Part shown: positions 24,523 to 33,605 of the stretch, piece after piece
Layout: each line of letters starts with the position of its first letter
Numbering within the stretch: the first letter of the stretch is position 1
Assembly (NCBI GenBank): GCA_033763555.1
Contig: JANRKK010000010.1
Location: forward strand, 1 to 55,284
DNA from: JALYJG01 sp033763555
Lineage (GTDB): Bacteria; Pseudomonadota; Alphaproteobacteria; UBA9219
Direction: 5' to 3'
Length of the DNA stretch: 55,284 nucleotides
Notes under the pieces: model-generated
What the model saw: only the letters and a program-made list of their open reading frames with translations
Database searches by the model: none
Told to the model about the DNA's origin: nothing
Position numbers and translations under genes: made by a program

Positions 24523-26103
24523 TTGCCAGTTGACACTCCAGCACAAACTAACATCGTGAAACCCCGCTACTACATCACCACGCCGATTTATTACGTCAAT
24601 GACGCGCCGCATATCGGGCACGCCTATACCTCGCTGGCCTGCGATGTTCTGGCGCGCTTCAAGCGGCTGGATGGTTATGACGTCATGTTTCTCACGGGCA
24701 CGGATGAGCATGGCCAGAAGGTCGAGAAATCCGCGGCGCTGGCGGGCATGGAACCGCAGGCTTTTACGGATAAGGTTTCGCAGAATTTTTGTGATCTGGC
24801 TAAAGCGCTGAATCTTACCAACGATGATTTTATCCGCACGACCGAACCGCGGCACAAAGCGGCCTGCCAGGTTCTGTGGAATGAGCTTCTCAAGCGCGGC
24901 GAGATTTATCTCGGCAAATATGCCGGGTGGTATGCCGTGCGCGACGAAGCCTATTACAATGAAGATGAATTGAAAGACGGCCCGAACGGCAAGAAAATTG
25001 CCCCATCAGGCGCCGAATGCGAATGGGTGGAAGAGCCGAGCTATTTCTTCAAACTATCCGCCTGGGGCGACAGACTGTTGGCCTTTTACGACAAAAATCC
25101 GGATTTTATCCTGCCGCATTACCGCCGGAATGAAGTCATCAATTTCGTGAAATCCGGCATGCGGGATTTGTCCGTGTCGCGTACCGCGCTCATTTGGGGC
25201 GTGCCCGTACCGGACGCTCATGGGCATGTGATGTATGTATGGCTCGACGCGTTGACGAATTACCTGACCGCTATCGGTTATCCCGACGCGAAGTCGGAAA
25301 GCTATAAAAAATACTGGCCAGCTGATTTGCATATGGTCGGCAAGGATATCCTGCGTTTTCATGCCGTCTACTGGCCCGCCTTCCTTATGGCGGCGGGTCT
25401 AGAGGTGCCGAAACGCGTCTTCGCGCATGGCTGGTGGACAAATGAAGGCCAGAAAATTTCCAAATCGCTCGGCAATGTCATCGACCCGCATGAATTGATC
25501 CATATGTATGGGCTCGACCAAACGCGCTACTTCCTGATGCGTGAAGTTCCGTTCGGTAATGACGGCGATTTCTCGCGTGACGCGCTCATCCGCCGCATCA
25601 ACAGCGAGCTGGCGAATGATCTCGGCAATCTGGCGCAGCGCTCGCTGTCCATGATCAACAAGAATTGCGGCGCCATGGTGCCCAAGCATGGCGCCTTTAC
25701 CGATGCGGACAACACGCTGCTCGGCAAGGCGCAAGGGCTTCTGGCGCAGGTGCGGCAGGAGCTGGATGTGCAGGCCTTCCACAAGGCGCTCGACCATATC
25801 TGGCAGGTGATCGGCGATGCCAACCGCTATGTGGATGAGCAGGCGCCGTGGGCGCTCAAGAAAAATGACCCGCCGCGCATGGAAACAGTGTTGTATGTGC
25901 TGGCGGAAACTCTGCGCCATATCGCAATTCTGCTGCAGCCTTTCATGCCGGATGCGATGGACAGGCTCTTGTCGCAACTTGTTGTGCCGCAGGACAAACG
26001 CAGCTTTGCCGATCTGACAAAAGACAACGCCCTGAAATCCGGCACGCCATTGCCCGCACCCGAAGGCGTATTTCCGAGGTATGTGGAGACTAAGAGTATA
26101 TAA
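24523..26103 (+). CDS. metG: Methionyl-tRNA synthetase, short zinc-less form
   Basis: Charges tRNA(Met) and initiator tRNA. The TTG at 24523 is chosen because GGAG lies 10 bases upstream; a GTG at 24556, closer to the conserved YYITTPIYYVNDAPHIGHAY start, has no ribosome-binding site. 526 residues. HIGH motif in NDAPHIGHAY, LTGTDEHGQKV, a connective peptide without the cysteine zinc knuckles, WGVPVPDAHGHVMYVWLDAL, and the second signature KISKSLGN. There is no C-terminal EMAP-like tRNA-binding domain. The end overlaps the convergent 239-residue gene by 14 bases. Confidence 0.96.
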   Translation: MPVDTPAQTNIVKPRYYITTPIYYVNDAPHIGHAYTSLACDVLARFKRLDGYDVMFLTGTDEHGQKVEKSAALAGMEPQAFTDKVSQNFCDLAKALNLTNDDFIRTTEPRHKAACQVLWNELLKRGEIYLGKYAGWYAVRDEAYYNEDELKDGPNGKKIAPSGAECEWVEEPSYFFKLSAWGDRLLAFYDKNPDFILPHYRRNEVINFVKSGMRDLSVSRTALIWGVPVPDAHGHVMYVWLDALTNYLTAIGYPDAKSESYKKYWPADLHMVGKDILRFHAVYWPAFLMAAGLEVPKRVFAHGWWTNEGQKISKSLGNVIDPHELIHMYGLDQTRYFLMREVPFGNDGDFSRDALIRRINSELANDLGNLAQRSLSMINKNCGAMVPKHGAFTDADNTLLGKAQGLLAQVRQELDVQAFHKALDHIWQVIGDANRYVDEQAPWALKKNDPPRMETVLYVLAETLRHIAILLQPFMPDAMDRLLSQLVVPQDKRSFADLTKDNALKSGTPLPAPEGVFPRYVETKSI

Positions 26104-26809
26104 AAGCAGGCAAAGAAGCACCCACCCACAAACGATTGAATGCGGACTCCGACGTTAAAGGGCGGTGAAGAATATTTTTGCCAATAGAGAGATCGCCTGG
26201 CTGTAGGTATCGTACTTGGCTTTTATCAACATACCGATCTGGTACCTTTCTATAGGAACTGTCGGCTTCTCTCACAGCTTGCCAGGATACATATTCTGTG
26301 CCGCCCGGCCCATAATTGTATCCGATAACCGGATCGGAATCGACATGCCATCCGATATCAGGCTCAAAAGTTTGTGTTCTAAATCTAATTTTGAATTCTT
26401 TCTGGCGAGGAAAAATAAATGGTAAATCTTCCCGTAGGCGGGTTTCTATATCATTTGCCAAAAGCCGTCCTTCATTGCCGACAATGATTTGCTTCATATC
26501 GAGGCTTGTTGTTTTTATTCCAAGAATCTCAATCTCTTTATCTCGGGCGCTATCAAGTTCAAAGAGTAGAGATCTTTTTCTGCCGAGAGTAACTCTCAAT
26601 GTTAGCATGTTTACAGCTTTTAAATAAGGTGGGGGCAGGGATGCAATATAATCCATAAAAGGTTTTGCATCGAATTGTGGTCGCCGCCAGACATACATTT
26701 CATACGCGCTATTCCGCCAATCCGCGAGGATACGCCTGTCCGTCGAGCAGACAACCTCCGGCGGAAAATCCGAATTGGTCGAATCCTGACAGGGAAAATC
26801 GTAGGCCAT
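26090..26809 (-). CDS. DUF1826-like protein, 239 aa, possible metal-binding cupin/oxygenase fold
   Basis: Unknown function. AGGGA six bases before the ATG supports the start. In the second half WHVDSDPVIGYNYGPGGTEYV, then YLQPGDLSIGKN, LHRPL and FNRLWVG follow the layout of DUF1826 and of Fe(II)/2-oxoglutarate dioxygenases: a His-x-Asp pair, a distal His and a final strand. From memory, DUF1826 members show HxD and GPGTEW at the same places. Enzyme activity is inference. Residues 55-135 (AVNMLTLRVTLGRKRSLLFELD) are beta-rich. No signal peptide. GC in a counted stretch is about 42%. The gene lies antisense between metG and tatD, usually neighbours. Confidence 0.65.
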   Translation of the reverse strand: MAYDFPCQDSTNSDFPPEVVCSTDRRILADWRNSAYEMYVWRRPQFDAKPFMDYIASLPPPYLKAVNMLTLRVTLGRKRSLLFELDSARDKEIEILGIKTTSLDMKQIIVGNEGRLLANDIETRLREDLPFIFPRQKEFKIRFRTQTFEPDIGWHVDSDPVIGYNYGPGGTEYVSWQAVREADSSYRKVPDRYVDKSQVRYLQPGDLSIGKNILHRPLTSESAFNRLWVGASLPAFIYS

Positions 26810-26907
26810 AAAAATCCCTTATATATAAGCGTATTTTTGTATATAAACTGTTCTCAACGTATCATTCACTGCCGTTTCACGCAAGATAGAATTGCCCAAA
26901 ATTAACC

Positions 26908-27690
26908 ATGCTCGTCGATAGCCACTGCCACCTCGATTACGATCCGCTCAGCGAGGACTGCAAGACTGTCGTCGCGCGCGCACGGAATGCTGGCGTTGTG
27001 CGGATGCTGAATATTTCCACGACGCACAAGGAATTTCCCAAGATCCGCGCGACGGCGGAGGCGTTTGATGATGTTTACTGCACCGTCGGTGTGCACCCGC
27101 ATCATGCTGGCGACGAGGGCGAAAGCCTCACGCAGGATGATCTGGTGAAACTCGCTGCGCACCCCAAGGTGGTCGGCATTGGTGAAACTGGGCTGGACTA
27201 CCATTATGATCATTCGCCGCGCGACAGGCAGGCGGAAAGCTTCCGCCAGCATCTGCGCGCGGGTGTTGCCGCGGGTCTGCCGATCATCGTTCATAGCCGC
27301 GAGGCCGAGGCTGACACCGCCAAAATCCTGAAAGAGGAGTTTGCGGGCGGCAAGCTCACAGGTGTCATGCATTGTTTCAGCTCGAAGCGTGTTCTGGCTG
27401 AGGATGCTTTGGCGCTGGGTTTCTATATTTCGCTGTCTGGGATTTTGACCTTCAAGAAAGCCGAAGAGCTGCGTGCCATTGCTCGCGATGTGCCGATGGA
27501 CAGGCTGTTGCTAGAGACCGATTCACCCTATCTCGCGCCGGAACCCTATCGCGGCAAGCCCTGTGAGCCTGCCTATATCGTTAACACGGCGCAGGTTTTG
27601 GCGGAAGTGAAGGGCGTCAGCCCCGAAGAAATCGCTCGGCAGACGACGGAGAATTTCTTCCGGCTTTTCCCTAAGGTTTCAAGGCCATGA
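26908..27690 (+). CDS. tatD: TatD family metal-dependent DNase
   Basis: TIM-barrel metallohydrolase of 260 residues. MLVDSHCHLDYD gives the first His-x-His metal pair, VGIGETGLDYHY the bridging glutamate, FRQHLRAGVAAGLPIIVHSREA a further histidine, MHCFSS another, and LLLETDSPYLAP the aspartate. TatD proteins have 3'-5' exonuclease activity on DNA and RNA and have been linked to DNA repair. The stop overlaps the start of the MBL-fold hydrolase gene by four bases (ATGA), a conserved alphaproteobacterial pairing. Confidence 0.93.
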   Translation: MLVDSHCHLDYDPLSEDCKTVVARARNAGVVRMLNISTTHKEFPKIRATAEAFDDVYCTVGVHPHHAGDEGESLTQDDLVKLAAHPKVVGIGETGLDYHYDHSPRDRQAESFRQHLRAGVAAGLPIIVHSREAEADTAKILKEEFAGGKLTGVMHCFSSKRVLAEDALALGFYISLSGILTFKKAEELRAIARDVPMDRLLLETDSPYLAPEPYRGKPCEPAYIVNTAQVLAEVKGVSPEEIARQTTENFFRLFPKVSRP

Positions 27691-28442
27691 AAATCACCGT
27701 CCTCGGTTGCGGTTCGTCCGGCGGCGTGCCGCTGATCGGCAATAATTGGGGCGATTGCGATCCAAACAATCCGCGTAATCGCCGCAGCCGTGTTTCGGTT
27801 CTGGTGGAAGAGGGGGATACCACCCTTCTGGTCGATACCTCGCCGGATATGCGGCAGCAATTGCTGGATTGTAATCTGCAGAAACTGACCGCCGTTCTTT
27901 TTACGCATGACCACGCTGACCACACGCATGGCATTGATGATCTTCGCGGTATCAACTGGCTGAACAAAAAGCCCGTCGATATTTATGCCGACAGCGGAAC
28001 CATGAAAAAACTGGAGGAGCGGTTCGGCTATGTCTTTCGTCCGGCCGACCATTTTTACAAGCCCTCCGTGAAGCCGAATATCGTGACAGGAAAATTTTCC
28101 ATTGGGCCGGTCGCCGTCACGCCCTTCCTGCAGGGGCATGGCTATTCGCATACGCTGGGCTATCGCTTTAATGATTTTGCCTATTCAACCGATGTCAAGA
28201 GCCTCGATGATGCTGCCTTCGATGCGTTGAGGGGTATCAAGGTCTGGATTGTCGATTGCGTGCGGGAGGAGCCGCATCCAACTCATTCGCATCTGGAGCA
28301 GACGCTGGAATGGATTGCACGGGTCAAGCCGGAACGCGCCTATCTGACCCATATGAATCACACGATGGATTATGCCAGAATAGCGGCCAAGCTGCCGCCG
28401 GGCGTTTGGCCCGCGCATGACGGGTTGGTTATTGAATGCTGA
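27687..28442 (+). CDS. MBL-fold metallohydrolase, PhnP-like
   Basis: 251 residues. The N-terminus ITVLGCGSSGGVPLIG and the metal motif THDHADHTHGIDDLR (HxHxDH) place it with the PhnP/RNase Z-like branch of the metallo-beta-lactamase fold; later ligands are in FLQGHGYSHTLG, AYSTDVKSLDD and HMNHTMDY. PhnP acts on cyclic ribose phosphates in phosphonate breakdown, but no phn genes are nearby and relatives next to tatD are widespread, so the substrate is open. It is coupled to tatD at the start and overlaps the glycosyltransferase gene by seven bases at the end. Confidence 0.88.
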   Translation: MKITVLGCGSSGGVPLIGNNWGDCDPNNPRNRRSRVSVLVEEGDTTLLVDTSPDMRQQLLDCNLQKLTAVLFTHDHADHTHGIDDLRGINWLNKKPVDIYADSGTMKKLEERFGYVFRPADHFYKPSVKPNIVTGKFSIGPVAVTPFLQGHGYSHTLGYRFNDFAYSTDVKSLDDAAFDALRGIKVWIVDCVREEPHPTHSHLEQTLEWIARVKPERAYLTHMNHTMDYARIAAKLPPGVWPAHDGLVIEC

Positions 28443-30046
28443 AGATGGATGAGAAATCCTGGCGCTATGCGGCGTGGGCTGTGTTTGGCCTGATAGCCGT
28501 TCTTATTCTTCTGACCTTCCGGCATTACGGCGTCACCTGGGATGAAGAGCTGCAAAGCCAGTACGGCCAAGCGATTGTCGATTATTACCTGTCCGGCTTC
28601 CATGATGATCATTACGCCGAGATTTTTAATCTCTATCTCTATGGCGGCATGTTCGACGGGCTGGCGTCACTCGTCGATCGCTACACGCCTTTTGTCGTTT
28701 ATGATACGCGGCACCTGATCAACGCGCTGTTCGGCCTGTTGGGCCTGTGGGGCACATGGCGGCTGGGCAAATTCATTGGCGGCGGTGCGGTGGGGTTTGT
28801 CGCCCTGCTGCTTCTTATTCTGACACCCATGTATTACGGGCATATGTTCAACAATCCGAAGGATATTCCCTTCACGACAGGGATTGTCTGGACGCTTTAT
28901 TTCATGTCGCGCTGCATGGGCGACAAGCCGCGGCCAAAAATTTCGCTGATCATCAAACTCGGCATTGTTTTCGGTCTGACGCTCGGTGTTCGTGTCGGCG
29001 GTGTGATGGTGTTGGCTTTCTGGGCCGTTCCGGTCGGCTGGGTTTCGCTGCGGCAGCTTTGGGTGGGACGCGGCAAAAAGAAAAAATTCCGCGCGGCTTT
29101 GGCCGAACTTATCCGCGATGAAGTGCGCATCATTTTGCCTGCCGCCATTGCCGCTTACAGCGTGCTGCTGCTGTGCTGGCCATGGGCGCAGCAGGGGCCT
29201 GTGGCCAATCCTATCAAGGCCCTGAGCGAATTCAGCAATTTCCCGCAGGATGTGGAGGTGCTACTGAACGGCACGATCTACCGCTCCACGCAACTGCCTT
29301 GGAGCTATGTGCCGCTTTATTTTGGCGTGCAACTGCCGGAGCTTTTACTTCTGCTGCTGCTGGCCAGCGCGCCGCTCATGCCGTGGATCGTGCGCAAACT
29401 TAAATTACCGCAGAAACAGGCTTTGACCTTGCTTGTGCTGACGGCCTTCGTTCCCATTCTTTACGCTATCATCCACCGCCCCGCTTTGTACGACGCCGTG
29501 CGGCATTTCCTGTTTGCCGTGCCGCTGATGTGCATCCTGGCGGCGCTGGCCGGCCGGCATATTTATGTCTGGGCGGTGGGTGAATTCCGCCAGAAATGGG
29601 CAAAACGTTGGGTGGCATGGGGCATGCTGGCCGCTTTTGCACTTGCCGCTGGCTCGCAAATTGCTCTTATGGCGCAGCTGCACCCCTATGAATATGTTTA
29701 TATCAACCGCTTTGCGGGCGGCGTGCAAAATGCCTTCGGCCGTTATGAAATGGATTACTGGGGCACATCTTTCCGCGAGGCGGTGGAGCGGTTGCATGCG
29801 CGCGTCACGCAGGAAGGTGGAATACCGTCAGGCAAAATCTACCGCATCGCCATTTGTGGGCCTTGGGATTCGGCGATGATTTTCCTGCCGCCGAATTACA
29901 AGCCTGTCACCGCCAATTTGCCCGCCGAGTTCTTTCTCTCAACCACGCGATGGATGTGCCAGAATATGCGTTCGGGCCCCGAGATCATCCGCGTCGAACG
30001 TATGGGCGTGCCGTTGAGTGTGATTAAGGATTTGCAGGAAAAGTAA
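28436..30046 (+). CDS. GT-C type membrane glycosyltransferase (family 39-like)
   Basis: 536 residues with about 10-12 transmembrane segments. The first helix is followed by a periplasmic loop carrying GVTWDEELQSQYG, where the acidic pair matches the catalytic Asp/Glu of polyprenol-phosphate-sugar-dependent transferases. LLILTPMYYGHMFNNPKDIPF is also typical of family 39-like proteins. The C-terminal 100 residues are a soluble, periplasmic domain. Likely role: transfer of a sugar from a lipid carrier to an envelope acceptor; the sugar and acceptor are unknown. The start overlaps the end of the MBL hydrolase gene, indicating cotranscription, and it converges on the 90-residue gene. Confidence 0.75.
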   Translation: MLKMDEKSWRYAAWAVFGLIAVLILLTFRHYGVTWDEELQSQYGQAIVDYYLSGFHDDHYAEIFNLYLYGGMFDGLASLVDRYTPFVVYDTRHLINALFGLLGLWGTWRLGKFIGGGAVGFVALLLLILTPMYYGHMFNNPKDIPFTTGIVWTLYFMSRCMGDKPRPKISLIIKLGIVFGLTLGVRVGGVMVLAFWAVPVGWVSLRQLWVGRGKKKKFRAALAELIRDEVRIILPAAIAAYSVLLLCWPWAQQGPVANPIKALSEFSNFPQDVEVLLNGTIYRSTQLPWSYVPLYFGVQLPELLLLLLLASAPLMPWIVRKLKLPQKQALTLLVLTAFVPILYAIIHRPALYDAVRHFLFAVPLMCILAALAGRHIYVWAVGEFRQKWAKRWVAWGMLAAFALAAGSQIALMAQLHPYEYVYINRFAGGVQNAFGRYEMDYWGTSFREAVERLHARVTQEGGIPSGKIYRIAICGPWDSAMIFLPPNYKPVTANLPAEFFLSTTRWMCQNMRSGPEIIRVERMGVPLSVIKDLQEK

Positions 30047-30048
30047 GG

Positions 30049-30321
30049 CTATTTAATTTCAAAAGACGACAAAATTCTTTTTGCCCGTGAATAAAAAAGA
30101 CCCGGCAAGGTAGCGGCTGCCAAGCCGAATAAAATATCCACAGCAGCTTGGTCGGCTGTTCCATTAGGACTCCGGATTTGAATGATAGCATCCACCACGA
30201 AATATCCCGGAAGTGTTGCCGTTAGTATGGCTCCGCAAACTGCCTCTTTCGCTTCCGTCCAAGCGTTTTGTAGAGAAGTATTTGTTTCTGCTGTTTGAGA
30301 AACTTGAGTTGTAGTATCCAT
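30049..30321 (-). CDS. Small predicted membrane protein, 90 aa
   Basis: Unknown. AGGAG seven bases before the ATG supports the start. The N-terminal 25 residues are Thr/Gln/Asn-rich and polar; two moderately hydrophobic segments follow (AVCGAILTATLPGYFVVDAII and AVDILFGLAAATLPGLFY), each containing an ATLPG motif, which suggests an internally repeated hairpin of two helices. The tail is basic. It is downstream of trpD on the same strand, where trpC is found in many relatives, and its DNA is AT-richer. It converges on the glycosyltransferase gene with two bases between stops. Confidence 0.6.
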   Translation of the reverse strand: MDTTTQVSQTAETNTSLQNAWTEAKEAVCGAILTATLPGYFVVDAIIQIRSPNGTADQAAVDILFGLAAATLPGLFYSRAKRILSSFEIK

Positions 30322-30372
30322 GTATTATTCTCCTATAAGCTTATCGTATACACCGCTGCAGCCTACTATGGA

Positions 30373-31383
30373 CTATTGGCCTGTCAACTTAATCAATCTT
30401 TCTAGTATTTTTTCAGTTTTTCTATCATCCACCGCCTCCACTGCTTGGGCAAAACCCTGCCGCAGATCGGTAGCTTTTCCGGCGACGATCAGGGCGGCTG
30501 CGGCGTTGAATAAAACAATATCCCGGTAAGGGGTTTTTTCGCCACGCAGGAATCCCTGCAGCACAGCGGCATTCTGCGTTGCATCGCCGCCTTTCAAATC
30601 CTGCAACTGCGCGCGGGGCAGGCCGATATGTTCGGGTTCCAGCGTGAAGTGCCGCATCATGCCGCGGCGCAGCTCGACGATATCGGTCGCGTCGGTGGTG
30701 GTGATTTCATCCATGCCGTCATGCCCATGCACCAACCAGGCCGCCTCGCTGCCGAGGGATTTCAGAGTTTCCGCCATCGGTCCCAGCCATTCGAGATCGT
30801 AAACGCCGATCAGATGGCGCTTTACATTCGCCGGGTTGGCCAGCGGGCCCATCAGATTGAAAATCGTCCGCACGCCCAGCTTGCGCCGTACTTCGGTGAC
30901 ATGGCGCAGGGCCGGATGATGACGTGGCGCGAAAAGGAAACAACAATTGGCTTCGGCAAGGCAGCGCTCCAGTACCGAAAATTCGGCGTCCAGATTGATG
31001 CCCAGCGCCGCCAGAACATCGGACGAACCGGAACGGCTGGAGGCTGCGCGGTTGCCGTGTTTGGCAACAGAAACGCCGCAGGCCGCGACCACCAGCGCCA
31101 CGGCCGTGGAAATATTCAACGTGCCATGTGCATCGCCACCCGTGCCGACAATATCCATCGTGCCTGGCGGTGCTTTGATCGTAAGCATTTTGCTGCGCAT
31201 GGCGGCAACCGCACCGCGCAGCTCATCCACCGTTTCACCTTTTTTATGCAGGGCGAGCAGGAATGCGCCGATTTCTTCGGCTGGAACCGCACCATCAAAA
31301 ATCCGGTCGAACGTGGCACGCGATTCATCAACCGATAAATCTTCCCGCGCTTCAACTTTTTTCAGAACCGGATTGAACGCCAT
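30373..31383 (-). CDS. trpD: Anthranilate phosphoribosyltransferase
   Basis: Adds phosphoribosyl to anthranilate in tryptophan synthesis. 336 residues. Phosphate/PRPP loop DIVGTGGDAHGTLNIST at about 79-95, KHGNRAASSRSGSSDVLAALG near 110, the anthranilate-site segment HHPALRHVTEVRRKLGVRTIFNLMGPLANPA, and DEITTTDATDIVELR near 227. The start overlaps the trpG stop by one base (TAATG), so translation is coupled. trpC does not follow. Confidence 0.95.
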   Translation of the reverse strand: MAFNPVLKKVEAREDLSVDESRATFDRIFDGAVPAEEIGAFLLALHKKGETVDELRGAVAAMRSKMLTIKAPPGTMDIVGTGGDAHGTLNISTAVALVVAACGVSVAKHGNRAASSRSGSSDVLAALGINLDAEFSVLERCLAEANCCFLFAPRHHPALRHVTEVRRKLGVRTIFNLMGPLANPANVKRHLIGVYDLEWLGPMAETLKSLGSEAAWLVHGHDGMDEITTTDATDIVELRRGMMRHFTLEPEHIGLPRAQLQDLKGGDATQNAAVLQGFLRGEKTPYRDIVLFNAAAALIVAGKATDLRQGFAQAVEAVDDRKTEKILERLIKLTGQ

Positions 31384-31949
31384 TATGCCGCCAGGAAATT
31401 CTTCAACATGGCGTGACCATGCTCGGTGGCGATGCTTTCGGGATGAAATTGCACGCCATGGATGGGCAGAGAAGCATGGCGCAGTCCCATGATGATGCCG
31501 TCATCCGTTTCCGCCGTGACCACTAGATCTTTCGGTAACCCGTCCTTTGCAACGATCAGCGAATGGTAACGCGTGGCCGAAAAAGGCGAAGGCAGGCCAC
31601 GAAATACGCTGTCATTCGTGTGGCGAATGCCGCTGATCTTGCCATGCATCGGCACGGGCCCGCGCACGACCTTGCCGCCGAAGGCATGGCCGATACCCTG
31701 ATGCCCCAGGCAAACGCCGAGCAGGGGTGTTTTCGTTTCCGCTGCAAGCCTGATGAGGTCGATACAGATACCGCCATCTTCCGGCCGCCCCGGGCCGGGC
31801 GACAGCACGATATGTGAGGGCTTGAGCGCCATCGCCTCTTGCGCCGTCAGCGTATCATTGCGGCGGACATCAACCGCAGCGCTCAGCTCACCCAGATAAT
31901 GGGCGAGGTTGTAGGTAAAACTGTCGTAGTTATCGATCAGGAGGAGCAT
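31383..31949 (-). CDS. trpG: Anthranilate synthase glutamine amidotransferase subunit (TrpG/PabA)
   Basis: Supplies ammonia from glutamine to TrpE, and often also to PabB for folate. 188 residues of a class I amidotransferase: LLLIDNYDSFTYNLAHYLGE at the N-terminus, SPGPGRPEDGG, the catalytic cysteine in LLGVCLGHQGIGHAFGG, and the His/Glu pair in HGVQFHPESIATEHG. trpE is not in the window. The one-base overlap with trpD shows a trpGD operon. TrpG and PabA cannot be told apart from sequence, but adjacency to trpD favours TrpG. Confidence 0.95.
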   Translation of the reverse strand: MLLLIDNYDSFTYNLAHYLGELSAAVDVRRNDTLTAQEAMALKPSHIVLSPGPGRPEDGGICIDLIRLAAETKTPLLGVCLGHQGIGHAFGGKVVRGPVPMHGKISGIRHTNDSVFRGLPSPFSATRYHSLIVAKDGLPKDLVVTAETDDGIIMGLRHASLPIHGVQFHPESIATEHGHAMLKNFLAA

Positions 31950-31977
31950 CGATGATTTTTATCTTACTTTATGCCTG

Positions 31978-32901
31978 TCAGGCAACCACGGTTCCTATAT
32001 AGAGGACATAGCCGACCAACAGCGGCACAGCGCGCCAGCGCGGGATGCTTCCGCCTTTGTTGGGGAAAACCACAACAAGCATGGCAAGGCCGATAAGGGC
32101 GGGTTTCAGTAGTTCGCTGGAAGTTATGGCGATGGGGTGGATCATTGCCGCTGTGGCCACAATCAGCATCAGGTTAAAGATGTTGCTACCCAGCACGGTG
32201 CCGAGGCCGATATCGTGATGGCCGTGGTAACGGGCAATAAGGCTTGTCGCCAGTTCCGGCATGGATGTGCCGAGTGCCACAAGGGTAACACCAGTGATAA
32301 AGGGGCTGAGGCCAAGCCCTGCGCCCACGCCCTTGGCGCCGATAACAATCAGTGTGCCAGAGCCGATAAGAAGTGCGAGCCCAGTCGCAAGGTATATCAA
32401 TGCCCGTCCCATCTTTTGCGAGTGCCCGATGTCTGGCAAGATGCTCCGTCGATGCTTTCCAGCGGCAATGACCAGTACGATCAACCAGGCGCAGAAAGAA
32501 AGCAGGAGGACGATGACATCCAGTCGGTCCACCACGCCGTCCCGTGTCATCAGCAGAACCATCAGGGGCGCCAGAAAAGCCAGAAGCCAGTCGCGGGCGA
32601 TGTCCTTGCGATTACACGGCATGGAGCCAAAACATAATGATGTGCCCAGCACCAGGGCGACATTCACAATGTTGCTGCCGAAGGCGTCGCCGATGGCAAT
32701 TTGCGGTGTTCCCTCCAGCGCCGCGTTAATGGCAACGGAAAGTTCTGGACTGGATGTGGCAAAGGCAGCGATGGTCACGGCAACGATGGCGTTGGGAATT
32801 CTCAGGGCGTTGGCTGTGCCAAGGCAGCCGCGCACGAACAGGTCGCCGCCAACGCCAGCAAGGAGAAATCCACCTAAAAGAGCAAGAACCGACAGGAGCA
32901 T
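31978..32901 (-). CDS. Calcium/sodium antiporter, CaxA/YrbG family
   Basis: 307 residues with about 10 transmembrane helices in two inverted halves. Each half carries the alpha-repeat signature: FATSSPELSVAINAALEG with GDAFGSNIVNVALVLG, and LGTSMPELATSLIARYHG with GTVLGSNIFNLMLIV. These glutamate-containing repeats form the cation path. Members exchange Na+ (or H+) for Ca2+ across the inner membrane. It lies 28 bases upstream of trpG on the same strand and could be cotranscribed, though the association with tryptophan genes has no obvious functional logic. Confidence 0.9.
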   Translation of the reverse strand: MLLSVLALLGGFLLAGVGGDLFVRGCLGTANALRIPNAIVAVTIAAFATSSPELSVAINAALEGTPQIAIGDAFGSNIVNVALVLGTSLCFGSMPCNRKDIARDWLLAFLAPLMVLLMTRDGVVDRLDVIVLLLSFCAWLIVLVIAAGKHRRSILPDIGHSQKMGRALIYLATGLALLIGSGTLIVIGAKGVGAGLGLSPFITGVTLVALGTSMPELATSLIARYHGHHDIGLGTVLGSNIFNLMLIVATAAMIHPIAITSSELLKPALIGLAMLVVVFPNKGGSIPRWRAVPLLVGYVLYIGTVVA

Positions 32902-32941
32902 GGAGGGAGTGTATCACGCTCTCCGGCAGAAAAAATCCCTT

Positions 32942-33550
32942 TTAATTGAAGATGGGGGTCGTATTCGCATAATCTTTTAAAAGATAAACCCCTCTCGAAG
33001 TTTTTGATGTTTGTTCGATATGCGGTGCGTCATTTTTGACGAAAAGATGGACAACTTCGCGACCCTCTTCGTTGACGTAGACAAAGGGCCGACCAGGGGT
33101 CGGCGATTGCAATTTCAATTCCCTCTCAAGATGATGAAGTGTCGCACCCAAGGGTATCGAGCCAAAATTTCCGCCATCAAGCATTTCCTGTGAGGCGGCT
33201 TGAAAATTCCGTAGCAGATCTGCGGGAGGGCGGAAGCCGTGGGTTGCCATGCATAGGCATTTGAACACATCTATACCTTTATCTTTTGGATCTTTTACGT
33301 CGTAACTGTGGATGCCGATTCCATATTCGAGTGTTAATGCATCACTTTTGCTTGTTTCCCAAAAGACAGTCATCGTTCGAGACCATGAGGGTAAGACGAA
33401 CTCATAGCCATTTTCTGAATAAACACCGATCTTTACGAGTCCAGTCTTTTCAGGATATTTCCGAAAACCTTGCGCAATAAGATATTGGGTCAGCTCGTAG
33501 ATGGAATCTCGGGCCGTTTCCACTTCGGGATGTGTGTATAAAGAGGTCAT
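32942..33550 (-). CDS. Protein of unknown function, 202 aa
   Basis: No family recognised. Cytoplasmic by appearance: no signal peptide or membrane segment. The sequence mixes beta strands and helices (LVKIGVYSENGYEFVLPSW, TMTVFWETS, LTLEYGIGIHSYDV) and ends in VHLFVKNDAP and RGVYLLKDYAN. The region YVNEEGREVVHLFVKN resembles short beta-hairpin motifs but nothing specific. AAGGG about 11 bases before the ATG is a modest ribosome-binding site. It heads a run of three leftward unknown genes (32942-34273); GC is lower than in caxA and hppA on either side. Confidence 0.65.
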   Translation of the reverse strand: MTSLYTHPEVETARDSIYELTQYLIAQGFRKYPEKTGLVKIGVYSENGYEFVLPSWSRTMTVFWETSKSDALTLEYGIGIHSYDVKDPKDKGIDVFKCLCMATHGFRPPADLLRNFQAASQEMLDGGNFGSIPLGATLHHLERELKLQSPTPGRPFVYVNEEGREVVHLFVKNDAPHIEQTSKTSRGVYLLKDYANTTPIFN

Positions 33551-33605
33551 TGAATATCATGCCCTTGTTAAAAAATCTTATACAGTAGAGTAACTATAAA
33601 ACGAA

